A stretch of 64,000 bases of DNA from the NCBI RefSeq assembly GCF_003111605.1, contig NZ_MZGU01000004.1, positions 310,001 through 374,000 of the forward strand. The letters run 5' to 3'. The notes below the pieces were generated by a model that was not told where the DNA came from, did no database searches, and saw only the letters and a program-made list of their open reading frames with translations. Origin of the DNA: Methanobrevibacter woesei. Lineage in GTDB: Archaea > Methanobacteriota > Methanobacteria > Methanobacteriales > Methanobacteriaceae. The translations under genes and the position numbers were made by a program. Positions 17,705-26,888 of this stretch are shown in pieces (position 1 is the stretch's first letter; the number at the start of each line of letters is the position of its first letter).

Positions 17705-18031
17705 TTACTTTTTAAGCAGTTCTGCTTTTAATTTATTGTAAGTATGTATATTCTCTTTTAAAAGTTTTGCCGGTAGATAGATTGCCCCATAATTTCCTCC
17801 TTCTTTCTTAATTAATTTACTTTCTAAAAGCAAATTCACATGGTAACTCGCTGTATTGTAATGCATTCCTAATTGTTCAGCTATTTGATTGATATTAAGT
17901 GGTCTTTTAAATAACAAATCAATTATTCTTACAGTAGTTTCAGCACCTTTTTTACCAAGTATAATTGTATTTAATGTTTCATGGTTCTTTTTCACACTAT
18001 TTTTTTCTATTATTGTTTTTGATATTGTCAT
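17705..18031 (-). CDS. Winged-helix transcriptional regulator
   Basis: The 108-residue protein has a winged helix: KGAETTVRIIDLLFKRPLN, then the HTH INQIAEQLGMHYNTASYHV and the wing LIKKEGGNYGAIYLPAKLL, similar to ArsR-type proteins. No sensor domain follows. It starts 4 nt after the FilR1-type regulator, with which it must be co-transcribed. Target and signal unknown. Confidence 0.82.
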   Translation of the reverse strand: MTISKTIIEKNSVKKNHETLNTIILGKKGAETTVRIIDLLFKRPLNINQIAEQLGMHYNTASYHVNLLLESKLIKKEGGNYGAIYLPAKLLKENIHTYNKLKAELLKK

Positions 18032-18035
18032 TGTC

Positions 18036-18848
18036 CTATTCTACAATCATTTTTTCTTTATCATCTTCTTTCCCCAAATAGTATTCAAATAATGATTTGC
18101 CCCATGTTGCACCTTCTTCGCTTCGATCTATTAATAACTGCGAATCATCATAATGACCATCTTTAAAGAACAGTGTTAAACTAATGAATTCATCGCTACA
18201 GGTTAAGAATATATTAATTGGCAGATTAAGTGTAGTGACTTTAACATTGTTTAAATTTAGGATTTCTTTAAATTTTGGGTGTTCATTTATTGATTCAATG
18301 ATTTCTTCGCGTGTTATTAAGCTTAAATTATTTATAATTCCTTTTTCAACTAAATTAAGTAAATTTTCAATATGTATCTCTGAAAATATTGGTAAAATTA
18401 TTTTTAAATTTTTAGACTCTCCCAGAAGTTCAATATATGTTGTTAGTGCTTTGGATAAATCATCATTTGTTGAGTTTATACAGTAAGAATTTTTAAGCTG
18501 GTATAATTTTTTCAATAAATCTTTAGGAATACATTTTAAGTCATGTCTGTTCCAAAATATTTCATTTTTATTTATTGAATACCAATTTTCAATTAATTTT
18601 AACATGTTCACAGCTAATAAATACCCATTTGATGTAAGGGAGTAATTTTTATTTATTTTTTTAACAAAATTTAAATTTTCAAGTTCTTTCAGGCCATGCA
18701 ATATTGTTGCTGAAGGTTTTTTAAGTTCATTACGTAGTTCTTCAAGATTTTTTTCTTTTTCATAAATGCTTATTATTAATTTTGTCCTCATTGTGGAAGT
18801 TAAAATATATTTTATGTTTTTAAATTCATGATTTTCATTTTTTGACAT
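18036..18848 (-). CDS. Winged-helix regulator with FilR1-type (DUF1724) domain
   Basis: The 270-residue protein has an N-terminal winged helix (residues about 10-85, with LRNELKKPSATILHGLKELE as the recognition region) and a C-terminal domain ending WGKSLFEYYLGKED, typical of the FilR1/DUF1724 family found mainly in methanogenic archaea. AGGTGA sits at good distance before the ATG and overlaps the stop codon of the damaged paralogue upstream. The two paralogues have the same size and order, so they look like a tandem duplication. Confidence 0.82.
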   Translation of the reverse strand: MSKNENHEFKNIKYILTSTMRTKLIISIYEKEKNLEELRNELKKPSATILHGLKELENLNFVKKINKNYSLTSNGYLLAVNMLKLIENWYSINKNEIFWNRHDLKCIPKDLLKKLYQLKNSYCINSTNDDLSKALTTYIELLGESKNLKIILPIFSEIHIENLLNLVEKGIINNLSLITREEIIESINEHPKFKEILNLNNVKVTTLNLPINIFLTCSDEFISLTLFFKDGHYDDSQLLIDRSEEGATWGKSLFEYYLGKEDDKEKMIVE

Positions 18849-18852
18849 TTTT

Positions 18853-19667
18853 TCACCTTACTAATTTATTTTTTATGTCCTGGAAAAGTTGGTCTCCCCA
18901 TTTTATTGAGCGTTCATTAGATGAGAATAAAATTCTGTTTTGATCAAAACTACCATCGTTTTTAAACAGTCCTAAGCTCATATGTGTTTCACAGCTAGTT
19001 AAATAAATGTTAACTGGTTTTTTAATGGAATGTACTATTAATTTATTATTTTTTATTGCTTCCTGTCTTGTTTCTTCTTTAATTTTTAAAATTAAATTAT
19101 TATAGATTGTATCATTGATTATTAACTCAATTTCACCATTATTTTCTAAAAGAGTTTCAATTATCTTCGGATAATCTGGATGGAGATAAGGAAAAATAGC
19201 TTTTATCTTTTTAGAGTTAAGTAAATATTTTTTAATTGTGTTATGTGTTTTGTAGATGTCAATTGATGTAGACTCAATTAATTGGGCTGAATATAAATCT
19301 GTTAGGTTTTGCTGTGCATTATGATTTATAAAGTCGATGTTATGTTTATTCCAAAATTTTTCATAGTTTTCTATTAATTCAAGAGTTTTATGGAAATCAA
19401 GTATATTTTCAAGGTTGATTTGGGTAATATGGCTTAATTGGAATTTATTGTCCTTTTTTATAATTTTCTTCTTTTTTGTAGCTTGTTGATGTTGCTTGAA
19501 ACAGAGCTATAGGTTAATCCTGTTTTTTTAACAATTTCTTTGATGGAATTAGGTGAAAAATTTAGACATCTTAATATTTTAAGCCTTATTTCAGATTTGG
19601 TCAAAAATTTCATATCTTCTTCTATCTTAAGTAATGTGGAGTAGTTCTCTTTAGTTTGATTTATCAT
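18853..19667 (-). pseudogene. FilR1-type winged-helix regulator broken by one frameshift
   Basis: The first 69 codons (MINQTKENYS to LQKRRKL) encode a winged helix and then hit a stop at 19458-19460. The next frame is open from before that point to a TGA at 18853-18855 and encodes the missing part: KIIKKDNKFQLSHITQINLE, FWNKHNIDF, and a C-terminus WGDQLFQDIKNKL matching its intact neighbour. Adding one A to the A6 run near 19474-19479 would restore a single frame of 271 residues, against 270 in the intact paralogue. This may be a real null allele, a phase-variable tract or a base-calling error. Confidence 0.85.
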
Positions 19668-19785
19668 TTTAAGAACCTCGATTTATTCTTTATATTTGGA
19701 TTATGCTTTTAAACAGAGTTTTTTATTTATAATATAACTCTTGACTAATTAGAATATTATTTATGTCTATTTAAATACTTTATTC

Positions 19786-19829
19786 GAAATTCCATCGAAT
19801 TTCCATGGAATTTCTATTGAAATTCTACC
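19786..19829. repeat. Four tandem 11-bp repeats, candidate operator array
   Basis: Four head-to-tail 11-mers occupy exactly 44 bp: GAAATTCCATC, GAATTTCCATG, GAATTTCTATT and GAAATTCTACC. The 11-bp period places each unit on about the same DNA face. The second and third units together contain the palindrome TTCCATGGAA. They lie between the regulator cluster (minus strand) and nob1 (plus strand), about 25 bp upstream of the likely nob1 TATA box (AATTTATAAATTTT near 19851). Confidence 0.7.
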
Positions 19830-19882
19830 ATTTTAAACACTAAATGGCTAAATTTATAAATTTTATAGGACATAGTAATTTT

Positions 19883-20383
19883 ATGGAAACTTATTATATT
19901 TTGGATGCTTCTGCTTTCATTAATGGATTTCAGTTAGAAACAAAAAACAACCTCACAGTTCCAGAAATAACAGCAGAAATTAAAGATTTCGAATCAAGAT
20001 TAAAATTTGATGCTGCTATTGAGGATGGTAAGTTAGTTATTCAGGATGTTGAATCTAAATATATTAAAGAGCTCAATCAAATTATTTCTAAGTCTGGTGA
20101 TAGTTTAAGATTATCTGGCCCTGATAAAAAATTAATAGCTTTGGCTTTAATGATTAAAGATGAAAATAAAAATATTAAAGTAATTTCTGATGATTATTCT
20201 ATACAAAATGTTTTAAAAATAATTGGTATTCCTTATTCTGGTGTTATAACTGATGGGATAAAAGGGGTTTATAACTGGAAAAAAGTATGTGAAGGTTGTA
20301 AAAAAGAATATCCTGATGATTACCCTTTTGATGACTGTGAAATTTGTGGATCTAACTTATTTAAAAAAAGGATTAAATTATAA
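19883..20383 (+). CDS. nob1: rRNA maturation endonuclease Nob1 (PIN domain plus zinc ribbon)
   Basis: Nob1 cuts the 3' end of pre-16S rRNA late in small-subunit assembly. The N-terminal PIN domain begins YYILDASAFINGF and has acidic residues at ITAEIKD and VISDDYSIQNVL. The C-terminus has a zinc ribbon, CEGCKKEYPDDYPFDDCEIC. I start at ATG 19883 because PIN proteins of this family begin close to LDASAF; an earlier ATG at 19844 would put 13 extra codons across the probable TATA box. The DUF2117 gene follows after 9 nt. Confidence 0.88.
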   Translation: METYYILDASAFINGFQLETKNNLTVPEITAEIKDFESRLKFDAAIEDGKLVIQDVESKYIKELNQIISKSGDSLRLSGPDKKLIALALMIKDENKNIKVISDDYSIQNVLKIIGIPYSGVITDGIKGVYNWKKVCEGCKKEYPDDYPFDDCEICGSNLFKKRIKL

Positions 20384-20392
20384 GGTGTTTTA

Positions 20393-21526
20393 ATGAGAAT
20401 TGGTGTGGTAGTACATGGACCTAATATAATTGATTCTGGCTATGTTGTTAAAATTATTGATTTGTTAAAAGAGTTTGGGGAAGTTTTCTGCCGTTTAGGA
20501 GGAACTATGGGGAGAACTGCAGTTATTGATAATTTTTTAGAGGATACTATTGATATTTCCCGTAAATTAGTCCCAAGTGATTCTATTAGATTATTCCATG
20601 ATGATAATGTTGATGTAATATTTCTTTTAAATTATGGTAAATCTCATGTTACTGGTCAGGTATTTGGATATAAGGTAGTTAATCATTTTTTAGATAAGAT
20701 TGAAGATTCACCAACACCAATAATTCAAATTGAAAGGCCTGGAGAAGAGGATGGAAGTGTTATTTTATGGACGGGGGATTGTGTTGATTTAACTTCAGAA
20801 ATTGCAAGCAGACTTAACTTAAAAATAGTCACTCCTGAAGAAATCTATAATGAACACTTTAAAGAGGATGATGTGGATAATGCTAAAAAAGAGAGAATAG
20901 TTCATGGAGTAAGTCCTGATGAAAATATTATGGTTAATAGTGTAGTCATAGGTAAATCCAACTCTGATAAACTTACATTAATAGCTGAAAATGGTTATAT
21001 TGTTGATATTAAAGGAGGAGTTTTAAAAGAGCATGGGCTTGAAAAACTTGGTAAAATTGACTTAGATAAAGCCATTATTAAAACAGGGCTTCTTAGAAAA
21101 GCTAAGGTTACACCAAGGATAATTAATGCAGAACATTCTTCTGATTTATTTAAAATAGCTTTTCTAGATCATGCTGGTGAAGATGTGTATAAATATAAGG
21201 ATGTGGATGCAGTTGTCACAATAGGCGATGACACTACTTTAATTTCATCAGATATATTATATAGGTTTAATATTCCAATTATTGGTATTACTGATGGGGA
21301 TTTGGATAAAGTTGTTGAAGATGGATTCAAAGCTGATAAATCAGTGATATTTGAACTTGAATCTGGTCATGATGATATTGTTGGTGGTGAAATTTTTAAT
21401 GAAATTTTTAAAGGAAATTTTATTTTAGAACTTCCAAAGTCTAAAGGTAATATATCAGATATTAAAAATAGCATAATTGAAATATTAAATAATATTAATT
21501 GTAAATATAATATAAAAGATATATAA
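20393..21526 (+). CDS. DUF2117-type protein conserved in methanogens
   Basis: The 377-residue protein begins RIGVVVHGPNIIDSGYV and has a glycine-rich GEVFCRLGGTMGRTAVID segment; a later region with VVTIGDDTTLISSDI and GITDGDLDKVVEDGF suggests a nucleotide- or metal-binding alpha/beta fold. I match it to DUF2117 from memory. Its position just ahead of methanogenesis marker genes (8 nt from the first) suggests a related task, but no reaction can be assigned. GGTG precedes the ATG. Confidence 0.7.
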   Translation: MRIGVVVHGPNIIDSGYVVKIIDLLKEFGEVFCRLGGTMGRTAVIDNFLEDTIDISRKLVPSDSIRLFHDDNVDVIFLLNYGKSHVTGQVFGYKVVNHFLDKIEDSPTPIIQIERPGEEDGSVILWTGDCVDLTSEIASRLNLKIVTPEEIYNEHFKEDDVDNAKKERIVHGVSPDENIMVNSVVIGKSNSDKLTLIAENGYIVDIKGGVLKEHGLEKLGKIDLDKAIIKTGLLRKAKVTPRIINAEHSSDLFKIAFLDHAGEDVYKYKDVDAVVTIGDDTTLISSDILYRFNIPIIGITDGDLDKVVEDGFKADKSVIFELESGHDDIVGGEIFNEIFKGNFILELPKSKGNISDIKNSIIEILNNINCKYNIKDI

Positions 21527-21548
21527 TAAAATTGTGACGGTGTATTTT

Positions 21549-22529
21549 TTGGATTTTAAAGAACTTGTTAAAGCTATACAAGAGTTTGAAGGTGTAACAC
21601 GTAAAAATTCAATTGATAATGTTATATCTTTATTAAACGAGGCATACAATGTCTCTGGAGATGTAGTTATTGATATTGGTGATGATGCTTCAGCTATTGA
21701 CATTGGCAATAATCAAGTAATTTTAATGGCTGCAGATGGTATCTGGGGTCAATTAATGAATATTAATCCTTATTGGGCAGGATATTGCTCTGTTTTAGTT
21801 AATGTTAATGATATTGCAGCAATGGGTGGAAAACCACTTGCTATGGTTAACATAATGTCTATTTCTAATGATGAGATTTATGAACAGTTACTTGCTGGAA
21901 TTAAAGATGGCTGTTTAAAATTTGGTGTTCCAATGGTTGGAGGTCACTTACATCCTGATGGTGAAGTTGACTCTATTGGGGTGGCTATTGCTGGTATTGC
22001 TCAGAAAGATAAGATTATTACAAGTTTTGGTGCTGAAGTTGGCGATAAAATTATTGTAGCTATTGATTTAGATGGAAAACCTCATGAAGAGTTTGCACTG
22101 AATTGGGACACTACCTATGATAAGGATCCAGAGTTAGTCCGTGCTCAAATCACTGCAATTCAATATCTGGCTGAAAATGATTATGTTAAATCAGGTAAAG
22201 ATATTAGTAACCCTGGAATCATTGGAACTTTGGAAATGCTTTTAGAAGCATCTGAAAAAGGAGCTATTGTTAATTTGGAAGATATTCCTAGAAATGAGGA
22301 TGTGTCTTGGGAAAACTGGCTAAAATCTTATCCTGGTTCTGGTTTTGTTTTTACAGCTAGTGAAGATAAATGTGATGATATTATTAACTATTTAAAAGAT
22401 TTCTCTATTGAATCTAATGTTGTAGGGGAAGTTACTTCAGATAAATCTCTTTATCTGGTTAAGGATAATGAAAAACTAGAAGTTTTTAACCAAAATGTTA
22501 ATCCTGTTTTTAAAAAAGCGAATGATTAA
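21549..22529 (+). CDS. Methanogenesis marker protein 2 (AIR-synthase-like)
   Basis: The protein resembles the ATP-binding AIR synthase/HypE/SelD superfamily: [16 protein letters not shown] near the N-terminus, an ADGIWGQL segment, [16 protein letters not shown] and [13 protein letters not shown]. It corresponds to methanogenesis marker 2, a family tied to methanogens without a proven reaction. I prefer a TTG start at 21549 (giving [10 protein letters not shown]), because GGTG sits 6 nt upstream; a GTG at 21534 would add five residues. A 50-nt gap with GGAG precedes the next marker gene. Confidence 0.8.
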   Translation: MDFKELVKAIQEFEGVTRKNSIDNVISLLNEAYNVSGDVVIDIGDDASAIDIGNNQVILMAADGIWGQLMNINPYWAGYCSVLVNVNDIAAMGGKPLAMVNIMSISNDEIYEQLLAGIKDGCLKFGVPMVGGHLHPDGEVDSIGVAIAGIAQKDKIITSFGAEVGDKIIVAIDLDGKPHEEFALNWDTTYDKDPELVRAQITAIQYLAENDYVKSGKDISNPGIIGTLEMLLEASEKGAIVNLEDIPRNEDVSWENWLKSYPGSGFVFTASEDKCDDIINYLKDFSIESNVVGEVTSDKSLYLVKDNEKLEVFNQNVNPVFKKAND

Positions 22530-22579
22530 TTAATATTTACTTAATTATATATTATTAGTTAAAATAGTTAGGAGATTCT

Positions 22580-24121
22580 ATGTTAATAAAAGTTAATGGG
22601 GAGGAAATTGAGGTTGCTGAAGGTTCTACAATTCAAGAAGTAATTGATAAAACCAGTGCTCCATATACTCCTGGAAGTATACTCTGTTTAATTAAGGGTA
22701 AAAAAGAATTAGAGAAGAATATTAATAAATATAAGATTAAAACCACTAAAGGATCCATTATTTTACAATTAGTTGAAGATTCTGATGCAAAAGAATTAAT
22801 TGACTTTTGGAAAGATTCTTATGAAAAGTTTGATGGTTTAAATATTCGTTGGTCTACATCTAATGAAGTAGCTATTGGTCCTGTTGTTACTGACTTAGAA
22901 CCTACTGCTGATGAATATGATTATTACGAAAATGATGTGGTTCTAAGTTTGTCTAGTTTTAGTAATGAATCTACACACTTAATTTTTATTAAAGAAAATG
23001 TAACTAATGTTTACAGTGTTCCACCATATAATAAAGGGGTTTTTGCAAAAATCATTGGTGGTAAGAAAACTTTAGATAAATTAAATGATGATGATAAAGT
23101 TACATCCATTGAACCGATTGTTGAGAGAAGTACTACAACAGATACTGCTTCTGTCAGTGATTTATCCATAGAACTTAAAGAAGGTAATGAATTATACACT
23201 TATGTTTCATTAGATATTAATGAGAAGTCACCTATTTGTGATGAACATTTGTTTAGTATAATAAAAGATGGCAGAATTAAAGTTTCTTATGATTCTGATT
23301 CTTTTTTAGGATTTTATGAGTTAGAAGGATTAGAAAAACCTAAAGAAGATACAACTCCTAGAACAAGAGGTACAATCACTGTTAGAAACTCTGGAAAAGG
23401 TGTTGGTAAATTATATATCTATAGAGAAAATCGGGTTTTAACTCCAAATCATACAACTGTTGGTAAAATTAGAGATGGTATGGAGATAATTGATATAGCT
23501 AAAGAAAATGATTTTATTACCATTGTATCTGAACAACAAAGAATAATGACTTTAAACACTACTCAAGCTGAAACTTCTAAATTATTAGAATCTATGGGAA
23601 TAGAACATGTTAGGGAAGGAGTAGTGGATGATGATGCAATTATTGTTGAACAGACTCCTAAATTCACTGTAGATGTTCTTAAAGAGGGAAAACTTGTTAC
23701 TAAAGGTATTTCTAAGGATAAATTATGTTCTATTCAATTGTATCCTGAAGCTTACAGATCTACTTGGTACTTCAGAAAATTAACTGGTCTTCTCGAAAAT
23801 CCAATTGGTGAACTTAAAGTCCATTTTGCAGTTCCTGGAATGAAACTCACAATATTTGAAGGAGATAAAAAGAATGCTAAAGGTTTAGTGCCTGAAAAAA
23901 CTCCTGAAACTGTTGTTAAAGCAGGAGAAATTGGTATTACTAATATGTCTGCTAAAAATATGGGTTTAATTGGTATCAGATCTGAGGATAATCATGAATT
24001 TGGACCTACTGCAGAGTCATTTAGTGCAACTAATATTGTTGGATTAGTTTGTAGCAACTTTGAAATTATTGAAAAACTTAAAGAAGGAGAGATTTTATAT
24101 GTCACAGAATCTATGTCCTAG
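22580..24121 (+). CDS. Methanogenesis marker protein 3 (UPF0288 family)
   Basis: The 513-residue length and the N-terminal ubiquitin-like part ([20 protein letters not shown], then [15 protein letters not shown]) fit the UPF0288/marker 3 family. As I recall from recent biochemical and structural work, marker 3 is a component of the ATP-driven complex that activates methyl-coenzyme M reductase together with McrC, markers 7 and 17 and component A2. GGAG lies before the ATG. Its last 23 bases overlap the start of marker 6. Confidence 0.85.
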   Translation: MLIKVNGEEIEVAEGSTIQEVIDKTSAPYTPGSILCLIKGKKELEKNINKYKIKTTKGSIILQLVEDSDAKELIDFWKDSYEKFDGLNIRWSTSNEVAIGPVVTDLEPTADEYDYYENDVVLSLSSFSNESTHLIFIKENVTNVYSVPPYNKGVFAKIIGGKKTLDKLNDDDKVTSIEPIVERSTTTDTASVSDLSIELKEGNELYTYVSLDINEKSPICDEHLFSIIKDGRIKVSYDSDSFLGFYELEGLEKPKEDTTPRTRGTITVRNSGKGVGKLYIYRENRVLTPNHTTVGKIRDGMEIIDIAKENDFITIVSEQQRIMTLNTTQAETSKLLESMGIEHVREGVVDDDAIIVEQTPKFTVDVLKEGKLVTKGISKDKLCSIQLYPEAYRSTWYFRKLTGLLENPIGELKVHFAVPGMKLTIFEGDKKNAKGLVPEKTPETVVKAGEIGITNMSAKNMGLIGIRSEDNHEFGPTAESFSATNIVGLVCSNFEIIEKLKEGEILYVTESMS

Positions 24122-24557
24122 CCCTACATTAGGTAAGGAAGATTGGGATCCTGATGTTGTAACTCGTATGATTATTTTAGCACCTGGAGCCCATGTAAGT
24201 GAACAAGAGATTGTAAGTGAAATGCATATGCTCGATTTACCGCTTACAATTAAAAATACTTGTTATGGTGCTATGGTTAGTGGTAAAAAAGAAGATGTAT
24301 TTAAAGCTCTTAAAGAGATTAGAAAATTAGATGAATATCATATATTCACTAAAGATAGGGGCTTTGCTCCAGGTGACCCAAGAAGATGTAGAGGTCAAAG
24401 ATTTGGACCTAGAGAAGGTTACCATCAAATGGAAGATGAGTATAGGATTCTTGGTGATGTTGCTGATGCATTGAGCCAACGTAGGGATGTAGAAGTTGAA
24501 GAGAAAAAACCAATTAAAGTTGAAGAATTTAAAAGTATTTTAGATGAGATTGATTAA
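24099..24557 (+). CDS. Methanogenesis marker protein 6
   Basis: The 152-residue protein begins [19 protein letters not shown] and contains [20 protein letters not shown], matching the small marker 6 family. The ATG at 24099 has AAGGAG 9 nt upstream, inside the marker 3 coding region, so the two overlap by 23 nt and are translationally coupled. Function unknown; the conserved Cys and Arg cluster suggests binding of an anionic cofactor or a metal, which is only a guess. Confidence 0.82.
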   Translation: MSQNLCPSPTLGKEDWDPDVVTRMIILAPGAHVSEQEIVSEMHMLDLPLTIKNTCYGAMVSGKKEDVFKALKEIRKLDEYHIFTKDRGFAPGDPRRCRGQRFGPREGYHQMEDEYRILGDVADALSQRRDVEVEEKKPIKVEEFKSILDEID

Positions 24558-24572
24558 ATAATAGGTGATTAT

Positions 24573-25025
24573 ATGGTTAAAGTAGCTATTTATCCTCCAA
24601 ATTCATTAATTTTAGCAGATTTAATTGAAAGAAAAGGTCATACTCCTTTAGCACTTCAAAAACAAATTAGACAAAAAATTAAAGACCCTGAAATAGATTC
24701 TCCCCCAATGAATATTACTGAAGAAGATCCAATTAAAGGACTTAAATATGCAGCTATTGAAGTTCCTTCTGGAGTTCGTGGAAGAATGTCAATAATAGGA
24801 CCGCTTATAGATGAAGCAGAAGCAGCTATTATTGTTAAAGATGCTCCTTTTGGATTTGGTTGTGTTGGTTGTGCTAGGACTAATGAATTATCAACATTTT
24901 TACTTAGAGAAAGAAAAATACCTAAATTAGAGGTAAAATATCCTACAGATAGGGATGAAACATTCTTAATGGTTAATCAAATTAATGATTTCTTAGATAA
25001 TCTTGATGAAAGTGAGGAGGAATAA
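24573..25025 (+). CDS. Methanogenesis marker protein 5
   Basis: The 150-residue protein starts [20 protein letters not shown] and has a conserved [13 protein letters not shown] motif with two close cysteines, as expected for the marker 5 family. AGGTGAT is well placed before the ATG. It is separated from marker 6 by 15 nt and from marker 15 by 2 nt. The role is unknown. Confidence 0.82.
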   Translation: MVKVAIYPPNSLILADLIERKGHTPLALQKQIRQKIKDPEIDSPPMNITEEDPIKGLKYAAIEVPSGVRGRMSIIGPLIDEAEAAIIVKDAPFGFGCVGCARTNELSTFLLRERKIPKLEVKYPTDRDETFLMVNQINDFLDNLDESEEE

Positions 25026-25027
25026 AA

Positions 25028-26269
25028 ATGGTAAAAATTGCTTTAGTTTCATGTGGAACAGAATATAGTGGTATTCAAAAAGAGATTGAAAAGGCTGCTC
25101 TTACTTTTGGAGCTGAAATTATTCTTCCTGAAATTGATTTAGATTATATTGAGGAAGCTTGTGCTAAATTTGGTTTTTCTGCTCAAAGTTCAAGTTTAAG
25201 ATTAATGATTGCAAGGGCAATGTCTATTGTTGAAGGTAAAAGTAAAGCAGATGCTGTTTTTATTGCTACTTGTTTTAGATGTGCAGAAGGTGCACTTGTA
25301 AGAAATGCTGTTCGTAAATTTATCCAAGACAACACTCGTATTCCTGTTGTTACTTATTCATTCACTGAAAGAACAAAAGCTGATGAATTATTTATTCGTA
25401 TGGAAGCATTAGCTACTACTGTAACACGTAGAAATATTCTTGCTCGTGAAAAACAAGAAGGTTTAACTTTAGGTATTGATTCTGGTTCTACAACTACTAA
25501 GGTGGTAGCTATGGAAAATAATAAAGTTATTGGTACTGGATGGACTGATACTAAGGATATTATGGAATCTGTATTTAAAGCTGCTGATGAAGCATTTTCT
25601 GAAACTGAATATACTATTGATGATGTTGATGGTATTGGTACTACTGGTTATGGTCGTATAAACATTGGTAAACAGTTAAATGCAGAACTTATACAGGAAG
25701 AATTGTCTGTTAATGCAAAAGGTGCAGTTTACTTAGCAGGTCATCAAAAAGGGGAAGCTACTGTTTTAGATATTGGTGGTATGGATAACAAGGTCATTAC
25801 TGTTAACAATGGTATTCCTGATAACTTTACTATGGGTGGTATCTGTGCAGGTGCTTCAGGAAGATTTTTAGATATGACTTCCCGTCGTTTAGATGTAAGT
25901 ATTGAAGAGCTCGGTCCTTTAGCTTTACAAGGTAATTACCGTAATGCTTTATTAAACAGTTACTGTATTGTATTTGGTATTCAGGATTTAGTTACTACTC
26001 TTGCAGCTGGTGGTTCTAAAGCTGATGCTGCAGCTGCTGCATGTCACTCTGTAGCTGAACAGGTTTATGAACAACAACTTCAAGAAATTGATTTAAGAGA
26101 ACCTCTTATACAAGTAGGTGGTACTTCTTTAATCTCTGGACTTGTTGAAGCTGTAAGTGAAATGTTAGGTGGAATTGATGTTATTGTTCCAGAATATTCT
26201 CAACATATTGGTGCTGTTGGAGCAGCTTTATTAGTTTCTGGAATGGGTCATAGACAAGATAATAGATAA
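25028..26269 (+). CDS. Methanogenesis marker protein 15 (BadF/BadG-type ATPase domain)
   Basis: The 413-residue protein joins an N-terminal domain of about 140 residues with a CFRCAEG motif to a C-terminal ASKHA ATPase domain like the activator of 2-hydroxyacyl-CoA dehydratases: [42 protein letters not shown] and [13 protein letters not shown], where the family normally carries a cluster-ligand Cys. Such activators use ATP to drive low-potential electron transfer. GAGGAGG lies before the ATG. The ATP-driven chemistry fits a role near methyl-coenzyme M reductase activation, an inference from family and context. Confidence 0.87.
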   Translation: MVKIALVSCGTEYSGIQKEIEKAALTFGAEIILPEIDLDYIEEACAKFGFSAQSSSLRLMIARAMSIVEGKSKADAVFIATCFRCAEGALVRNAVRKFIQDNTRIPVVTYSFTERTKADELFIRMEALATTVTRRNILAREKQEGLTLGIDSGSTTTKVVAMENNKVIGTGWTDTKDIMESVFKAADEAFSETEYTIDDVDGIGTTGYGRINIGKQLNAELIQEELSVNAKGAVYLAGHQKGEATVLDIGGMDNKVITVNNGIPDNFTMGGICAGASGRFLDMTSRRLDVSIEELGPLALQGNYRNALLNSYCIVFGIQDLVTTLAAGGSKADAAAAACHSVAEQVYEQQLQEIDLREPLIQVGGTSLISGLVEAVSEMLGGIDVIVPEYSQHIGAVGAALLVSGMGHRQDNR

Positions 26270-26284
26270 ACTGGGATGATTTTT

Positions 26285-26833
26285 ATGTTAGTTGAATGCT
26301 ATGATGAAAAAGGTGCTGAAGTATATGAAATGATTATTAAACAAATATTTCAGGATTTAGTTTTAGGACCTTCTGTTCAAGATTTAAGAGCATTTATTAA
26401 TCCTGATGGCCCTGTTTTCGTTTTAGTAATTAAAATGAAAAAAACTTCTAGTGTTACAAAACTTGAAGATGTTGCAAAGCTTTCTTACAAAAAAGAAGAA
26501 GATGTAACTGATATATTTGTTGAAAATGAGAATTTCCTTCCAAATATATTGAAAAAGCTTTGGTTTATGTATTCAAGGGAAGATATCTATCAGCCAACAA
26601 GATATAATATTGAACTTCAGGGAAATCAATTAGATCTTCATGATATGGTGGTAGATAATCCTCAATCTAATTTACAAAGAAGAATTTATGATGCAATCTT
26701 TAGAATATTGCCTGAGGGCTTTAAAATAATTAAAGATTTATCTAAAGGAGATATCATTTCTGTTGTTGCTACTGATGAATTAATTCAAGACCAGTGGATT
26801 GAGAAAGCTCATGAATACATGGATGAATTATAG
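26285..26833 (+). CDS. Methanogenesis marker protein 17
   Basis: The 182-residue protein begins LVECYDEKGAEVYEMIIKQI and fits marker 17 by length and position. Marker 17, as I recall, is another structural component of the methyl-coenzyme M reductase activation complex. GGGATGATT in front of the ATG at 26285 looks like the ribosome binding site, so I prefer it over the ATG at 26276, which lies inside that site. It ends the marker operon; a new promoter follows. Confidence 0.78.
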   Translation: MLVECYDEKGAEVYEMIIKQIFQDLVLGPSVQDLRAFINPDGPVFVLVIKMKKTSSVTKLEDVAKLSYKKEEDVTDIFVENENFLPNILKKLWFMYSREDIYQPTRYNIELQGNQLDLHDMVVDNPQSNLQRRIYDAIFRILPEGFKIIKDLSKGDIISVVATDELIQDQWIEKAHEYMDEL

Positions 26834-26835
26834 AA

Positions 26836-26888
26836 AACTTTATATATTGTTCGAACATATACAAACATAATTGAGAGTGGTGATTAAT
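26836..26888 (+). promoter_or_regulatory. Promoter and leader of the nifB-like gene
   Basis: CTTTATATATTG at about 26837-26848 is a clear TATA box. Transcription would start near 26866-26870. GTGGTGATT is correctly placed before the ATG at 26889. The nifB-like gene can therefore be expressed apart from the marker operon as well as by read-through, since only 55 bp separate them. Confidence 0.6.

Noticed and set aside
19844-19882. Earlier ATG for nob1 (MAKFINFIGHSNF)
   Set aside because: It would translate the probable TATA box and adds residues not expected before the PIN-domain start.
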